Shown piece by piece: positions 12,810 through 24,165 of a DNA stretch of 64,000 nt; position 1 is the stretch's first letter; each line of letters begins with the position of its first letter. Source of the stretch: Aurelia coerulea (Eukaryota; Cnidaria; Scyphozoa; Semaeostomeae; Ulmaridae); NCBI GenBank assembly GCA_039566865.1, contig CM076958.1, forward strand, positions 2,790,001-2,854,000, given 5' to 3'. The translations under genes and the position numbers were made by a program. The notes beneath the pieces were generated by a model. That model was given only the letters and a program-made list of their open reading frames with translations, searched no databases and was not told the origin of the DNA.

Positions 12810-13383
12810 CCGGATGTCCCAAAAAAATATACAGATTTGGTTGACTCCAGCACTGTGAATTTAGCTTCAATCAATGTCTAATCACTCTAAAAATGTTCCT
12901 CGATAGTTAACTTGAACATAGATACCTCGTTTGTTGATATTGGTACTTTGAGAGCAGACATGTTAATCTTGAAAGCTCAAATTTGCCTCTTCCAGCAAAC
13001 CAGAGCTTCAGCCTTTTGGCCTAAGCAATTTCTTAAGGCACAGCTTATAAATCAACGATAGCCTTGATAAAATTTGAACAATATTAGATCTTGTGTTATT
13101 CAGTTTTCCAGAAGCCATCCCCCAGTCACCCCTTGGGAAGTTTCTTAATTTTTCATTAATTTCAGTTCTTAATTTCGATGTGCTTCAGGAATTTGGTGTG
13201 TGGACGCAAATTTGAGCTTTCAAGATTGATATTTCTGCTCTCACAGCACCAATACCAACAAACGAGGTATCTATGTTCAAGTTAACTATCGAGGAACAGC
13301 TTTAGAGTGATTAGCCTTTGATTGAAGCTACATTCACATCGCTGGAGTCAAATAAATATGTATACATTTTTTGGGACACCCGG
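12810..13383. mobile_element. TA-MITE with ~190-bp TIRs (574 bp)
   Basis: TA at 12808-12809 and 13384-13385. Ends are CCGGATGTCCC and GGGACACCCGG. The inverted arms share AACGAGGTATCTATGTTCAA and AATTTGAGCTTTCAAGATT. The interior differs from the other TA-MITEs. Confidence 0.88.
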
Positions 13384-13430
13384 TACATCTTAAAAATCGA
13401 TCAGCTTCGTCTTGAAAGCATCGAAAAATG

Positions 13431-13854
13431 CCCTGAGGGGGGGGGTACTCATTAACTTTCAATACGGAGGGTCCATGCCAATATTTGGGGTCCGAAATTT
13501 TACGTTAAATCAATATTTAGGGTCTGTGAATTACAACATGGACCAAAATTCAATATTTGGGGTCCACAAATCTGAAGAAAGGAAGAATGGTGCAATTTGG
13601 CCCCGAAGTTGCGAATCATGAGATAAATGTTTTGGTATTATTTAAAAACTGAGAAAGAACAAGAAGCTTTAATTGAAATTCTTCAAAACATTTCAGGGGC
13701 CGCAGAAATAAATAGCAATATTTGGGGTCTCCAAACCATTAGACTCAATATTTGGGGTCCCCAAAACATTAGGCTTAATATTTAGGGGTCAGTAAAGAAA
13801 TAATGGCATGGACCCCCCCCCCCCCGTATTGAGAGTTAGGGAGTACCCCCTGGG
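13431..13854. mobile_element. G/C-tract MITE, 424 bp, perfect 8-bp TSD
   Basis: GAAAAATG at 13423-13430 and 13855-13862. Ends are CCCTGAGGGGGGGGGTACTC and GAGTACCCCCTGGG. The interior repeats CAATATTTGGGGTCC-like blocks five or more times. An 8-bp TSD suggests hAT. Confidence 0.85.
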
Positions 13855-14059
13855 GAAAAATGTTCTTTTTCGTTATTTTTGACCGTTCAGAAGATATAAA
13901 ATGTGCCGGTCAGAGTTCCATTTTCAAAATCTACCATTTTCAAAATCTGCCGGCAAAAATATGCCGTTTTCATGTGCACGGGAAGCCTATCCGTCACATT
14001 TTCACGGTATTCAAATTGTCCCAGTATCCTGTGAACGAAGTCTTAGTACAGCCCTGTGA

Positions 14060-14735
14060 GTCTCTACGAAGTTGATGATTAATACTTCACAGTAAACTGA
14101 GAGAAATCCATTACTTTAGTCGATCGTGGTCTGAACTGGATTGGTTCGAGTACAATATGGAGATTTTCAGAACTATGTTGATGACAATTTCACAGCATAT
14201 TCAAAGAAGCTATAGCTCGGATTATTAAGGTTTAATCACTGTTTACCGGTAAAAATTTCAGCTAAAGTCTTAAATTTTTTTGCTCTAGTTAGATAATGAG
14301 ATGTGTCGACTTTCTAATACTATGTTGATGACAATTTCAGGATGTTATTACGGAAAGCACCGCTTACTCTAATGATGTATCGTATTCCTTTGTCTGAGTC
14401 AAACAATAAAATCTCTAATTATAGGTCGATAGTTATAGATATAATTATAGGTTAAAGACTCACCGTTACATTTGATAAATCATAGCTTACTTTCTTGCAT
14501 TTGAGATAATACCGTTTGGTAATTCTAATCATATGTTGATGATTATTTCACAGTGCACTTTAAGTTCTTTCAGGCAAAAGTCGGACAGAACGTTGGGGTA
14601 CAGCATGTATCAAATAATGAGGAATAAAGATGCTACGTTTTGCGACACAAATACAAATGACAAGACTTTCTGAACAGAATATAATCCTCGCTGGCGATAC
14701 TATGTAGATAATAATTTAACAATGTATTTCAACAA
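14060..14735 (+). repeat. Degenerate repeat of TATGTTGATGACAATTTCA
   Basis: The motif appears, with changes, at about 14066, 14170, 14318, 14531 and 14698 (spacing about 100-215 bp). The intervening sequence is too diverged to align by eye. Confidence 0.45.
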
Positions 14736-15479
14736 AGGTCGACGTCCTTTAAACTTTCGTAAACTTTCGTGAACACAAGATACACCATGATCCACAATTT
14801 TACAAAATTCAAGCAGCTTATTGGTCTCGGAAATCAACATAAATATCGAAGAATCCCGACGCAATACGATTGATGAAACCCAGCCACATTGTCGAGTCAC
14901 TGTGAATAGCCTTAGAATCAATCATTGATCCTTATCAATCACGTGACTACCACAAAACAATACCGTTGACTGCAAATGAGTTGTGAAGCTCTCAACAGGG
15001 CACTTGACCTTGCGCGAAAGAAATGATCAATCCTGGAGTGACTTTTAAGCCAAGATATCACTTAATAATCCTGGTTGATGAGACTAATAACGCTAGTTAT
15101 TTGCATTTATTTCGAACAAAGTAGGCTTGCAACCAAAATAAAGCATTAACACATAGCTCTAAGCGTTTCAGAAATATTTATTACGTCTGAAGTAATGCTT
15201 CAGGCAAACAAAGGCATTCTTGGTCTCTCTGAAGTTTGCAAAGGTTATTTAACTGCTCCTACATAGTCTCAGATTCCTCGGCTCTCCCAACTAAAGCATT
15301 TCACAAATTCCAAACAAGCCTTTTCTCTCACGTTTCCTCTCTCCCCGATTATCTATCATTATCTACTAACATTTGCAGACCAAAAAGCATTTGAACATGC
15401 TTATTTTTACAGCACATTTAACAGAGAACTGAAGGAAATGATCGCAGAAGTAGCTACACTGCTAATCGAGTCAGCGATC

Positions 15480-15585
15480 CCTTGCCATGACGCCCATGAG
15501 GGGCTGGTGAGGTTTGAGCCCGGTTCACCTGACTATCGAGGCTGCAAAGTCAGTGGATTACAACACGGCGCCACAACAACTTCAA
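15480..15585 (-). repeat. tRNA-derived SINE-like repeat
   Basis: The minus strand has a box-A-like region (GGCGCCGTGTTGTAATCC), a CTGAC...GTCAG anticodon-type stem (15529-15533 with 15550-15554) and a box-B-like GGGCTCAAACC (15511-15521). A body, GTCATGGCAAGGGATCGC, follows and is shared with 37860-37975. Too diverged in its stems to be a tRNA gene. Confidence 0.55.
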
Positions 15586-16090
15586 CAAGGTGCCACAAAA
15601 CCACCTTCAACTGTGAAATAGTCATCGACGTATTTCTGAATATCTATAATATTCGACAAACAATAAGATAGTTCAACTGGATGTCAGCAACGCAACGCAG
15701 ACATTGATACTCAACAAATAAGGGGCGTCTAAGGTCTTTAATTGGGCAGTACAGCAAACAAAATATGCAGCCCTTGACTAGATTACATCCGTCTTGAAAG
15801 GGGTCCTAAAATTTGCGGCCTTCGGGAAAAAATATGGTAATCTGTTCACCATGATTTTAAACATCGTTGTCCATAAGTAAGCACAAATGCAAAATTCGAT
15901 TGCAAGAATTCTATCACAGATTCTTCACGCAGACATTGCAGTGTTGTAGATCAACGTGAAAAGTTACAGTTTGGCATAGTGTGAACGAAATTGACTGTTC
16001 TCAGAAAAGCGAAAATTCTGAAGAGAAATTTGTAGGAAGAATAAAATGAAATGGCGCAACTTTTTAATTGTACATTAATTGTTCATACTA

Positions 16091-16500
16091 CCGGGTGTCC
16101 CAAAAAAGTACTTCGGTTTAAAAAATCATCAACAATCAATTATCAAACCTTTGATAAAATTTTCTTTTCCACTTGTTTTGTCAAGGACCCAAACATATTT
16201 CTAGATTATAAAAGTTTTGCTTTTAATACAACAAGGTAGAAAAATTACAGGCTGAAAAACCTTATTTTGAGCTATAGTTTTTAAGCAATATACTCAATCG
16301 TGCATAAGAGTAAAACATTTCAGATTTTATAACGTCAGTTGGGTCTATAATGATAGTGCGCATTTCTTTCTGTCATTCATTACCAAATTAGAAGCTTTAC
16401 ATGCACAAAACTTTGATCTGGCAATCGCCAGTGATTTTTTGCAGTATGATTCAAAACCAGGTAACTCCAAAAAGAGCTAAATTTGCTAATTTTTAAACCA
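16091..16500 (+). mobile_element. TA-MITE, left end and interior, right end lost
   Basis: TA at 16089-16090, then CCGGGTGTCCCAAAAAAGTA. The interior matches the 35702-36623 element and the reverse complement of 21878-22423, up to TTTAAACCAAT near 16500, where homology stops. Confidence 0.75.
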
Positions 16501-16934
16501 ATGAAATGAAATGTACGTTTTCGTATCAAAGCTATGAAATGAAAACTATTTACAGACTGTATTATTTTCCAACGAAGGCGATTTTTCTAAAGCATTTTCA
16601 CAGCTCACTGGGATGGAGCGGAGTAGAGATTTACCAGATTCATTCATTTAAATGCCCTTTAAAGGCTCTTGTGCAACCGACATGTTTTGCGATTTTTCAC
16701 TTTGCTCTTCGTGGATTTTAGTCTCACTACACAAGGACCCTCAACTTATGCTCATCTCATTGAAGTGAATTGTTGTTGTTGTTGTCGCTTCAGTAGTTAT
16801 AGCGTCCATCAGTCTATCAATAGCGATAACTACGAACATGTAATCAGTCTATAGGTGGATTGCATGGATTTAATTCGATTCAAGTCCAATGTTTAAAACA
16901 TATATGGAGAAATAGGCCACATCTGGGACTACAG

Positions 16935-17535
16935 AACAAGTACAGATTTTTGTAACACAATAGCACCAGTTGCTTTTGTTGATTGACACCTCAATTCAAA
17001 GCGATTAGCGATTGCAGATAAAGTAAATTCTCTCAACCATAAATTCAAAACATACAAAGCCGCAAAAGTTGCTCCGAAACCCAAGTAGCTAGCGCGCTCG
17101 TTGTGCATTCCAGAAATCGTTTTTAAGAACAAACATGAACACATATCGAAAGAAGAAGGATATATCTACACATCTACCTCGGGCATTTTTTTTTGTCAAG
17201 AAGCTGAGCAGTAAGTGTTTTAATTACACCCAGCAATAGAAGAGAATTGAATCGCCTCCCAATCGGCTTTTGAATCAAACATATGAAATGCCTGAGGTAG
17301 GAGTAAAGATAAATCCTCCTTCTTTCGATCTATGCTCATGTTTGCTTTTAAAAACGATTTCTGGAATGCACGACCAGCGAGCTAGCTACCTGGGTTTCAG
17401 AGAAACTTATGTGGCTTTGCTTGTTTTGAATTACTGCTTGAGAGAAATTCCTTTGTCTGCAATCGCTAATCGGTTTGAATGGCGGTGTCAATCAAAAGCA
17501 ACTCACGCTATTGTCTTACACAATCTGTCCTTGTT
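16935..17535. mobile_element. Mutator-like MITE, 601 bp, second copy
   Basis: Same length to the base as 3636-4236. Flanks GGACTACAG (16926-16934) and GGGCTACAG (17536-17544) match at 8 of 9. TIRs begin AACAAGTACAGATTTT and end TCTGTCCTTGTT. An open frame (17270-17677) crosses its right arm and outward; it is not a recognised protein. Confidence 0.88.
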
Positions 17536-17670
17536 GGGCTACAGTAAGTTAGTGTTGAGCGACATCACAACATCATGGTTCATGCAGCATGAAATTAGGC
17601 CATTTTTACAAAGAGGATTGCAGTACATGCCAGTGGCCCAAGAGCCTTTGAATTTGCCTTTGTTTGTCAT

Positions 17671-18169
17671 AGCATAGGTTCCAAATCTTTATATCGGCGT
17701 AAAAAGGTGGGTGCAAAATTCAATGACCTATTTCTTCTGATTGAATGGCTTGAAAGAAACTTTAGATACTTATCTATAATTCTACCGTTGGACTTTTCAG
17801 AAATCTTGAATATTTTTGGAAAGTACAGCGTATCTTACGTTTCAACCCATTTGAGGATGTGACGTCATCAAATTTCTAAATCATAAACCAGATGAGTGAC
17901 AGACTTTTGCTTGTATGGGTTTCTTGGAAATTATTTCATGTTACGTCAAACAGTCTAGAAATTACGATGGTTTTAAGTTTTTTTGAAAATATTTCTTGAA
18001 TTCTTGAAAAAGAAGAAAAACATTCTAATTCTGAAAATATTGACGATTTCAGAAAATTCCAACGCTAGAATTGTAGAGAATTAGCTAAAGTTTCTTTGAA
18101 GTCATTCAGTTCAAAGAAATAGGTCACTCAGTTTTACACCAGCCTTTTTAAAGATTTGGAACCTATGCT
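17671..18169. mobile_element. AGCATAGGTTCC MITE, 499 bp, second copy
   Basis: Perfect TSD GTTTGTCAT at 17662-17670 and 18170-18178. Collinear with 5042-5567, with a deletion near the centre. Confidence 0.9.
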
Positions 18170-18871
18170 GTTTGTCATACCGAAGACCCTTTGCCATTCA
18201 CTTTACCAAAACTTGCTCACATCACAGCAAAAATTTACTCTTTATCAACACAATCTCTTTGCATAATTTTATTTGCCTGAATCACAAATTAACGAACATC
18301 TATCACCTAAATATGCAGTTCAAGTCCTACCTTAAGGTAATTTTAATTACCATATCACGTAAATAAGTAGATTTTTCTGAGATAATTTTGCAAGAAGACA
18401 ATATTTCTCTGTTGAAATGAATATATGAATGAAAATTAGGAATCACTCAACTCAGTTCCAGCTTGTATTTAAAATTCTAATAATGTTGATCCGATAAAAA
18501 GTCTAAACATCTGATGAGACAAATTTCTTGTTGGCGACTGTCTGACAACCGTAGGAAGTTGAAATTTAGGCAGATGTTTTAAAGGCGCATAGGGATGGGT
18601 CATGTGATTAAATTTCAACGCACCGGATGAGACAGAACAATGCAACCTCGTCCCCAGGGCCTATTGATGTTTCCACTCTTTGAATAAAACTACCGGGTGT
18701 CCCAATAAAAAGTACTCCTGTTTGAAAAATATCAAACTTTGATTACAATGCCCATCTTCAAATTTCTTTTTTTAGCAAGTAGATGAAGAACGGAATCTTT
18801 TTCCCACAAGGTGAATCTCCACCAGGAGGAAAAAGTCGAGCAATTCCACTTTTTCCGCGCTTGCACGTGTG

Positions 18872-19002
18872 CATTTATTCAGTTCATTTCATTTTATTCT
18901 TATTTAGACACAATACCCTATCAGCACTTCAAAGTAAATATGAATATTAATCTAAACAAAAAAAATAAAGCTGCTCTTCCAAGGGGTTGTGTTTGCGTCG
19001 CT
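18872..19002 (-). mobile_element. LINE 3' UTR and tail
   Basis: The minus-strand 3' UTR of the 19003-20916 reverse transcriptase. It ends in a degenerate (TGAAA)-type tail (AAAATGAAATGAACTGAAT) like the tails of the LINE fragments at 530-990 and 33351-33775, consistent with microsatellite-primed, CR1/L2-like 3' ends. Confidence 0.65.
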
Positions 19003-20916
19003 CTACCTCAAGAACTCCCTTAATCTTACTTTAAAGGAGCTCAATGTTGCAGAGTCTCGTATATGCTTCGGGATCTCGTTCCAGGTACTTGCTCCCTGGT
19101 ATCCAAAAGACTTTTTGCAGTATTCAAGACGAAGCCGAGGAATTTCGAAATCATCAATTTTTCTTGTGTTATATCTCGAAATATTCGACCTAGGAGTGAA
19201 TTTATTTTTGAGGTTCTCTGGGCAGAGTCCATTGTTAATTTTGTATGTAGTAATTAGCCTGTCATATTTTATTAGATTGCGTACATCGAGCCAATCACAT
19301 ACCCAGCCATCTTTGTGCCTTGCGCATTCGATTAGTCTGCGTGCCCTGTTTTGCAACCTCTGTAGGGATTCCAGTTTTGTGTTTGACAGACATCCCCAAA
19401 TGACACTGCAATATCTCAGATGGCTTTCAATTAATGCTCGATAAACAGTTGCCAATTGTTTCTGGGAAAGGATGTTTTTGAGTTTAAACATCGCCCCTAA
19501 ACCGTTTTTTATCTTTCGCTTTACGGTTTTGAGTTGTTCTTCCCAATTCATGCTTTCGTCTATTATGACACCTAGATATTTTGTTTTTTGAACTCTGCAT
19601 AATTTTTGATCTTCTACTTCGAGGTCAGGGAAATCTTTGGCTCTGTTCAATTGTTTTGGATGCCCTATCAACATAAATTCGCTTTTTTCAGCATTTAGGC
19701 TAAGTTTGTTTTGCCTCATCCAGGATGATACAAGATCAAGTTCGCCCTTTATGTCATTAAAGAGCTCGTTGATCTCCATGGAGGCATAAGAAATGCTCGT
19801 GTCATCCGCGTACATATTTGGTTTAGATTTTTTCAAACATTTTTCAAAATCATTCATATAAATGATGAAAAGCAAGGGACCCAAACACGACCCCCGTGGT
19901 ATTCCACACTGTACTAAACGCTTGTTTGACGATTTACCTTCTACATAACAATACTGCTCTCTCCCGGCAAGGTATGAAGTGAACCAACCGTGTGCAAGAT
20001 CAGTGACTCCATAGGCTGATAACTTCGATAACAGAACATCATGGTCGACGGTATCAAAGGCTTTTTTTAGATCTAAAAATACGCTTACATTCGTTTTTTG
20101 CTCATTGATGTTCCTGAACCAAGTCTCTGTTATGTTCAGTATCGATGTTTGCGTGTTATGTAATTTACGGAATGAGAATTGGTTGTCTGAAAGAAGACCA
20201 CAATCTTTCATATGAGAAAAGAGTTGATCATGGGCCACCTTTTCCAGCAATCTTGACAGTATCGAAACGACAGAGATTGGTCTGTAATTTGTTAGCTCTG
20301 ATTTTTGACCTGCCTTATAGATTGGTGCCACTCTTGCCAGTTTCCAAAGGTCTGGAAAAATGCCAGTGTCGAGGGATCTATTAAAGATTGTTGTCAAAGG
20401 CCCGCTTACAATCTCCACAGCGTCTTTTAGTATTTTAATAGGTATTTTATCTGGACCTGGCGATTTTGAGGTCTTCAGTTTGTTTATCTCTTGCTTGACA
20501 TAAGATACTTCAACATGTTTGAACAAGAATTTCGGGAGACATTTGTCTTTCACCACATCTCGCACGTAAGCCATTGGGTCGGCATCAGTAGGTGCCTCAA
20601 TTTTGCTTGCAAGCTTAGGCCCAATGGTCACAAAATGCTCATTGAAGGCTTCAGCTATTTCATCTGGACGAACATACTCTCGACCGTTCAGTGTGACTGA
20701 ATTTAAGGGAGCGGAAGTTTTACATTTGTTTAACACTTTATTTATCGTTTTCCACATCGCTTTTGGATTACCTGAGTTTTCTTCGATTAAATTGTGATAG
20801 TAATCTTGCACACTGTTTCGTAGCTCACTTGTTACCTTATTCCTCAGTTTCTTATACCTAGGCCATACGTTATGATCTTTTTCGGCTCTTTTCTTTGCCT
20901 GGTCACATTGGCGGCG
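19003..20916 (-). CDS. LINE reverse transcriptase ORF2, 5'-truncated
   Basis: 637 open codons on the minus strand, bounded upstream by TGA (20917-20919), where homology stops. Counting from the first open codon, it contains a linker (about 1-140), SPGPDKIPIKIL (about 152-163), NYRPISVVSILSRLLEK, motif A FLDLKKAFDTVDH (about 280-292), GIPRGSCLGPLLF (about 338-350), the catalytic MYADDTS (YADD about 369-372), then the thumb and the C-terminal block with TWNEIPKHIRD and SFKVRLREFLR. These are RT_like (RVT_1) landmarks of a non-LTR retrotransposon of the CR1/Jockey-like kind. The apurinic endonuclease domain and ORF1 are missing, so it is a dead-on-arrival copy. No internal stop or frameshift was seen, which suggests a fairly recent insertion. 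It lies inside a TA-MITE. Confidence 0.92.
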   Translation of the reverse strand, partial: RRQCDQAKKRAEKDHNVWPRYKKLRNKVTSELRNSVQDYYHNLIEENSGNPKAMWKTINKVLNKCKTSAPLNSVTLNGREYVRPDEIAEAFNEHFVTIGPKLASKIEAPTDADPMAYVRDVVKDKCLPKFLFKHVEVSYVKQEINKLKTSKSPGPDKIPIKILKDAVEIVSGPLTTIFNRSLDTGIFPDLWKLARVAPIYKAGQKSELTNYRPISVVSILSRLLEKVAHDQLFSHMKDCGLLSDNQFSFRKLHNTQTSILNITETWFRNINEQKTNVSVFLDLKKAFDTVDHDVLLSKLSAYGVTDLAHGWFTSYLAGREQYCYVEGKSSNKRLVQCGIPRGSCLGPLLFIIYMNDFEKCLKKSKPNMYADDTSISYASMEINELFNDIKGELDLVSSWMRQNKLSLNAEKSEFMLIGHPKQLNRAKDFPDLEVEDQKLCRVQKTKYLGVIIDESMNWEEQLKTVKRKIKNGLGAMFKLKNILSQKQLATVYRALIESHLRYCSVIWGCLSNTKLESLQRLQNRARRLIECARHKDGWVCDWLDVRNLIKYDRLITTYKINNGLCPENLKNKFTPRSNISRYNTRKIDDFEIPRLRLEYCKKSFGYQGASTWNEIPKHIRDSATLSSFKVRLREFLR

Positions 20917-21355
20917 TCAGCTCTAAAAAAATCGAAAGATGTGGGGTGGGGGGATTCTAACGTAATTTTTCAGCCTAAAGGTATACCCAACTAATTTTAT
21001 GTCATTTTTCTTTGACAATTTTTGCCGACTTTTGGAATCTGGGGGGACGCCCCCCCCCCCCCCCAGTGGCGCCGCCATTGCATTTATCGTGCGTTCTACA
21101 TCAAATCGCCGCGGAAAAAGTCGAGTGCTAAAAAGTAGCATCTGTTTCTACTTTTCGCTGAATCGCTCTCTGGAAGAACCAATCAGAGCCCTTTGAAGAC
21201 CTGTTACCAGGGATACCGAAATTGAACAAAGCGGAACAAAGAAAATCGCGCTGGAAAATTCTAATCGCACAGGTTTTTCTACCAAGTGAAGATATGACTC
21301 TTTTCAGTTACAAACATCTGGACTCGGAATAAGTTGAATCGCTCGCATTTTCCGC
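20917..21355. other. Unassigned insert between LINE 5' end and MITE half
   Basis: Contains G-tract (20940-20951) and C-tract (21050-21064) segments and a CCAGTGGCGCCGCC motif. A GGAAAAAGTCGAG motif at 21113 recurs at 18827 on the other side of the LINE. The LINE may therefore have entered an element that had already entered the MITE. No coding potential recognised. Confidence 0.3.
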
Positions 21356-21656
21356 TTTATGGAGATTCACTTATACATGGCTGATCTTGTAATTGTTTTA
21401 GAATTAGCAAATTTAGCTCTTTCTATGGCTGCCTAGTTTTGAATCATATTGCAAAAAGCGCTGATTATTACCAAATCAATTTCTTTGTGCACATTTGGCG
21501 TTTATTTTGTTTCAAATGACAGACAGGAAGGCAAACTATCATGGGAGACTTAAGCATAATAAAAAATCTGAAAATTTGCAAAATTTGGCGGATTTACGTT
21601 CTTTTCTTAAAAATTTAGCTCAAAATAACGTTTTCAATGTGTAATATTTTTACCTT

Positions 21657-22545
21657 CAAGCATAGCCTTTCTTGGAAATAGAATGTGGCAGCTGTTACCA
21701 CACGAGATAAAAGACTCCAGCACCCTTCAAATTTTCAAAAAGGAAGTAGCTGTGCTGGAATGGTGATAAATGCAACTGTAGGCTTTGCAAAGTTTATGTA
21801 ACACTGGTTGGGTTCATAACAGGATAGACTTTTATGTTTATATCCTGTATCCTGCAATCAGCACTTACATTCATTTACCGGGTGTCCCAAAAAAGTACTC
21901 CCGTTTAAAAAATCACCAAAAATTGATTTCACGGCCGATCTTCAATTTTCTTTTTTTGTCAAGTATGTCAAAGACCAAACTATTTTTCAATATATAGCTG
22001 ATCTTGTAATTGGTTTAAAAAGTAGCAAATTTAGCTCTTTTTAGGGCTACTTGGCTTTGAACCATATTGCAAAAAAGCACTCATGATTGCCAAATCAATT
22101 TCTTTCTGCATGTAAAGCATCTAGTTTGGTCATAAATGACAGAAAGAAATGCACAAAATTATGGCAGACCTCAATGATGACAAAAAATCTAAAAATTTTG
22201 ACTCTTAGGCAAGATTGACTATTTTGCTTAAGAACTATAGCTCAAAATAAGGTTTTTCAACGTGTAATTGTTCTACCTTGTTGCATCAAAAGCAAACATT
22301 TTATCATTAATGAATATTTTTGGGTCTTTGAAAAAACAACTCAAAAAGAAAATTTTATCAAAGGTTTGATAATAAACTTTTTATGATTTTTGAAACAGGA
22401 GTTCTTTTTTTTGGGACAGCCGGTAGATAAATTGTAAAATATGTAAAATTAGTAGGCCTTAATTAGCTGTAATTTTAGCAATTGTTTTGTTTTTGCCTAC
22501 TTTATAAATAAAGGAATGATGATGAACATTATGATTATGATAGAA
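21657..22545 (+). pseudogene. LINE ORF2 C-terminus and 3' UTR, split by a TA-MITE
   Basis: At 21660-21840 the plus strand reads HSLSFLGNRMWQLLPHEIKD, then a Cys-rich CNCRLCK-type end: the usual C-terminus of an animal LINE ORF2 (YLG.. LW..LP..IK...L..FK). Its 3' UTR resumes after a complete MITE, at 22426-22545 (TAGGCCTTAATTAGCTG), ending near a GAATGATGATGA tail. The same UTR and C-terminus recur on the minus strand at 56045-56290. Confidence 0.75.
21878..22423 (+). mobile_element. Complete TA-MITE, 546 bp, CCGGGTGTCCC ends
   Basis: Flanked by TA at 21876-21877 and 22424-22425. The TIR begins CCGGGTGTCCCAAAAAAGTA and ends GGGACAGCCGG. Each terminal ~100 bp is an imperfect inverted copy of the other. 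It is inserted in a LINE 3' UTR. TA duplication plus this terminus suggests a Tc1/mariner-type non-autonomous element. Relatives: 16091, 18693, 22556 and 35702. Confidence 0.85.
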
Positions 22546-22555
22546 AACAAATCTT

Positions 22556-22664
22556 TACATGTTTTGAGCTACTGACAAAACAAATCAAAAGAAAATTTTA
22601 TCCTAGGTCCGAAAATCGATTTTGGTGATTTTCTAAACCATGTGTGCTTTTATGGGACACGTGG
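22556..22664 (+). mobile_element. TA-MITE right-end fragment
   Basis: About 110 bp matching the right end of the 21878-22423 element, ending GGGACACGTGG|TA at 22665-22666. The left part is absent. Confidence 0.65.
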
Positions 22665-22774
22665 TATAACACCCATTTGAAAAACTTAAACCCCGTTGCC
22701 CAAATTACGGCTTAAGTTAAATTTGAGGATTTATTCAAAAATTAAAATGAATTATCCTAGGCCTAGTTTAAGAT

Positions 22775-22856
22775 AGTAATAACTTGAAAGGCCTTAGTGT
22801 GCTAAAAAAATATCAAATTTTTGTCTATTTCTCGTTCGTTCTTCATCCGCACTTTT
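22775..22856 (+). repeat. Single arm of the intron-2 palindrome family
   Basis: Matches 44850-44930 with few differences (TTGAAAGGCCTTAGTGTGCT, then TTCTTCATCCGCACTTTTAG). The opposite arm is absent. Confidence 0.7.
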
Positions 22857-23469
22857 AGTATCAATTTTAGGTCTATACAATATATAGGTCTATTCCTTCT
22901 GGTTTGCTCAAAACCCCTTCCATAATGTTTGCATTCTTCAAACATAAAAACAATTTTACACAATACAGTTTTTGGTCGTACTTTAATAAGGCGATCAAAT
23001 GGCAATTTCAAGCGACAATTTTCTTTTAAATGTTAGAAACAGGATATATTGATGAAGTCATCATCTGCCAATTAAACTCTAGCCTAAACGATACCAACAG
23101 CATCCTTACAAACCTGAAGAATCGGGAATAAAATAAGTTCCTCAATTACCACGAATAAAAATCTGACAAATATCAAACAAGAAGTATAATTTCCGCACAA
23201 GAACTCTTCAATTAGCTTCAGAAGATTTTAAAAGTTTCAAGCTAATTAGTCTGGAGTCTACCTACAGGCTGCAAATCTTTGCAAAACTTTTGGATCAATC
23301 GTGTATTTTCCTTCCAATGATTTCATCCAAGGGTCAAACTTTAGCTAATTTGCCATACTACTTGAGGAGAATCTCTCTGAAAAGAAATCTGTAGAGTCTG
23401 CACACATGCTACCATAATCCTAGAGTAGAGTATTTTTGATACCAGCATTATTATCTGCATTGCAGCGCT

Positions 23470-23905
23470 GTTTATTATTATCTGCATTGTAATGATAACG
23501 ATGAAGATACTACAGAGATAGATTGGTCATATAAATTCACTAGCGAAAAACTCTACGAAATAACTAATACAGTCGATATAACCACCTATTATGAAAAACA
23601 ACAGAAACAATGGACAGCACATGTCATCCGGAGAGAGAACGACCACCTCTGTAAGATGTTGACCTTCTACACAAACAAGTTCAAAAGAAGAGGCCGAAAA
23701 GTGCCCTCTATACTAGAAAGAACCATATTGTCACGCAAAATAAGCAAAGGTAAATTCCTGTCTGACTGCTTCAAGAAAACAGATGCAAAAAGTGACTCTT
23801 GATGAAAGATCAACTATAACAATGACACTGTAACAGTCAATGATTGCCAACTGCTTCCAAATTTGGAAGCGGCTAAACCTAATTATTATTATTATCATTA
23901 CATTT
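23470..23905 (+). pseudogene. LINE ORF2 C-terminal end and 3' UTR, longer copy
   Basis: Open from about 23470 to TGA at 23800-23802: WSYKFTSEKLYEITNTVDIT, EKQQKQWTAHVIRRENDHLC, KRRGRKVPSILERT, KFLSDCFKKTDAKSDS. The UTR matches 9767-9865 and ends in an ATT repeat at about 23895. Confidence 0.7.
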
Positions 23906-24000
23906 CTGCTAATGTTGAGGTTGTGACGTCATTAAATTGCTAAATCGTAAACCACAAAAAGCTACCGACTTTACTTTATTACCATCCTGTACGCCTTTAC
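23906..24000. mobile_element. Small fragment related to the AGCATAGG MITE interior
   Basis: GAGGTTGTGACGTCATTAAA with TAAATCGTAAACCACAAAA resembles 5225-5280. A similar stretch is at 8500-8600. Confidence 0.4.
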
Positions 24001-24165
24001 CAGTGAGTTTATCTTGAAGAATCTATTGATTTTCCTCAGGTATTCAGAATTTATGGTCCATTTAATGCTGCCAATGTCTTTCATTAAAGTTAAAGTCTGT
24101 TTCAAATTTGATATCCCGTGAAAATATCACCGAATAAAAACAATAGAAGTATTTTGTATGATTAA

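Larger units (their letters stand above)
18693..21657 (+). mobile_element. TA-MITE split by LINE and other sequence
   Basis: The left end, TA|CCGGGTGTCCC at 18691 plus about 95 bp, matches the complete MITE at 21878-22423. The matching interior resumes at about 21360 (ATGGCTGATCTTGTAATT) and runs to about 21657. Between the halves lie 18790-18871, the minus-strand LINE (18872-20916) and 20917-21355. The right terminus is missing. Confidence 0.7.
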
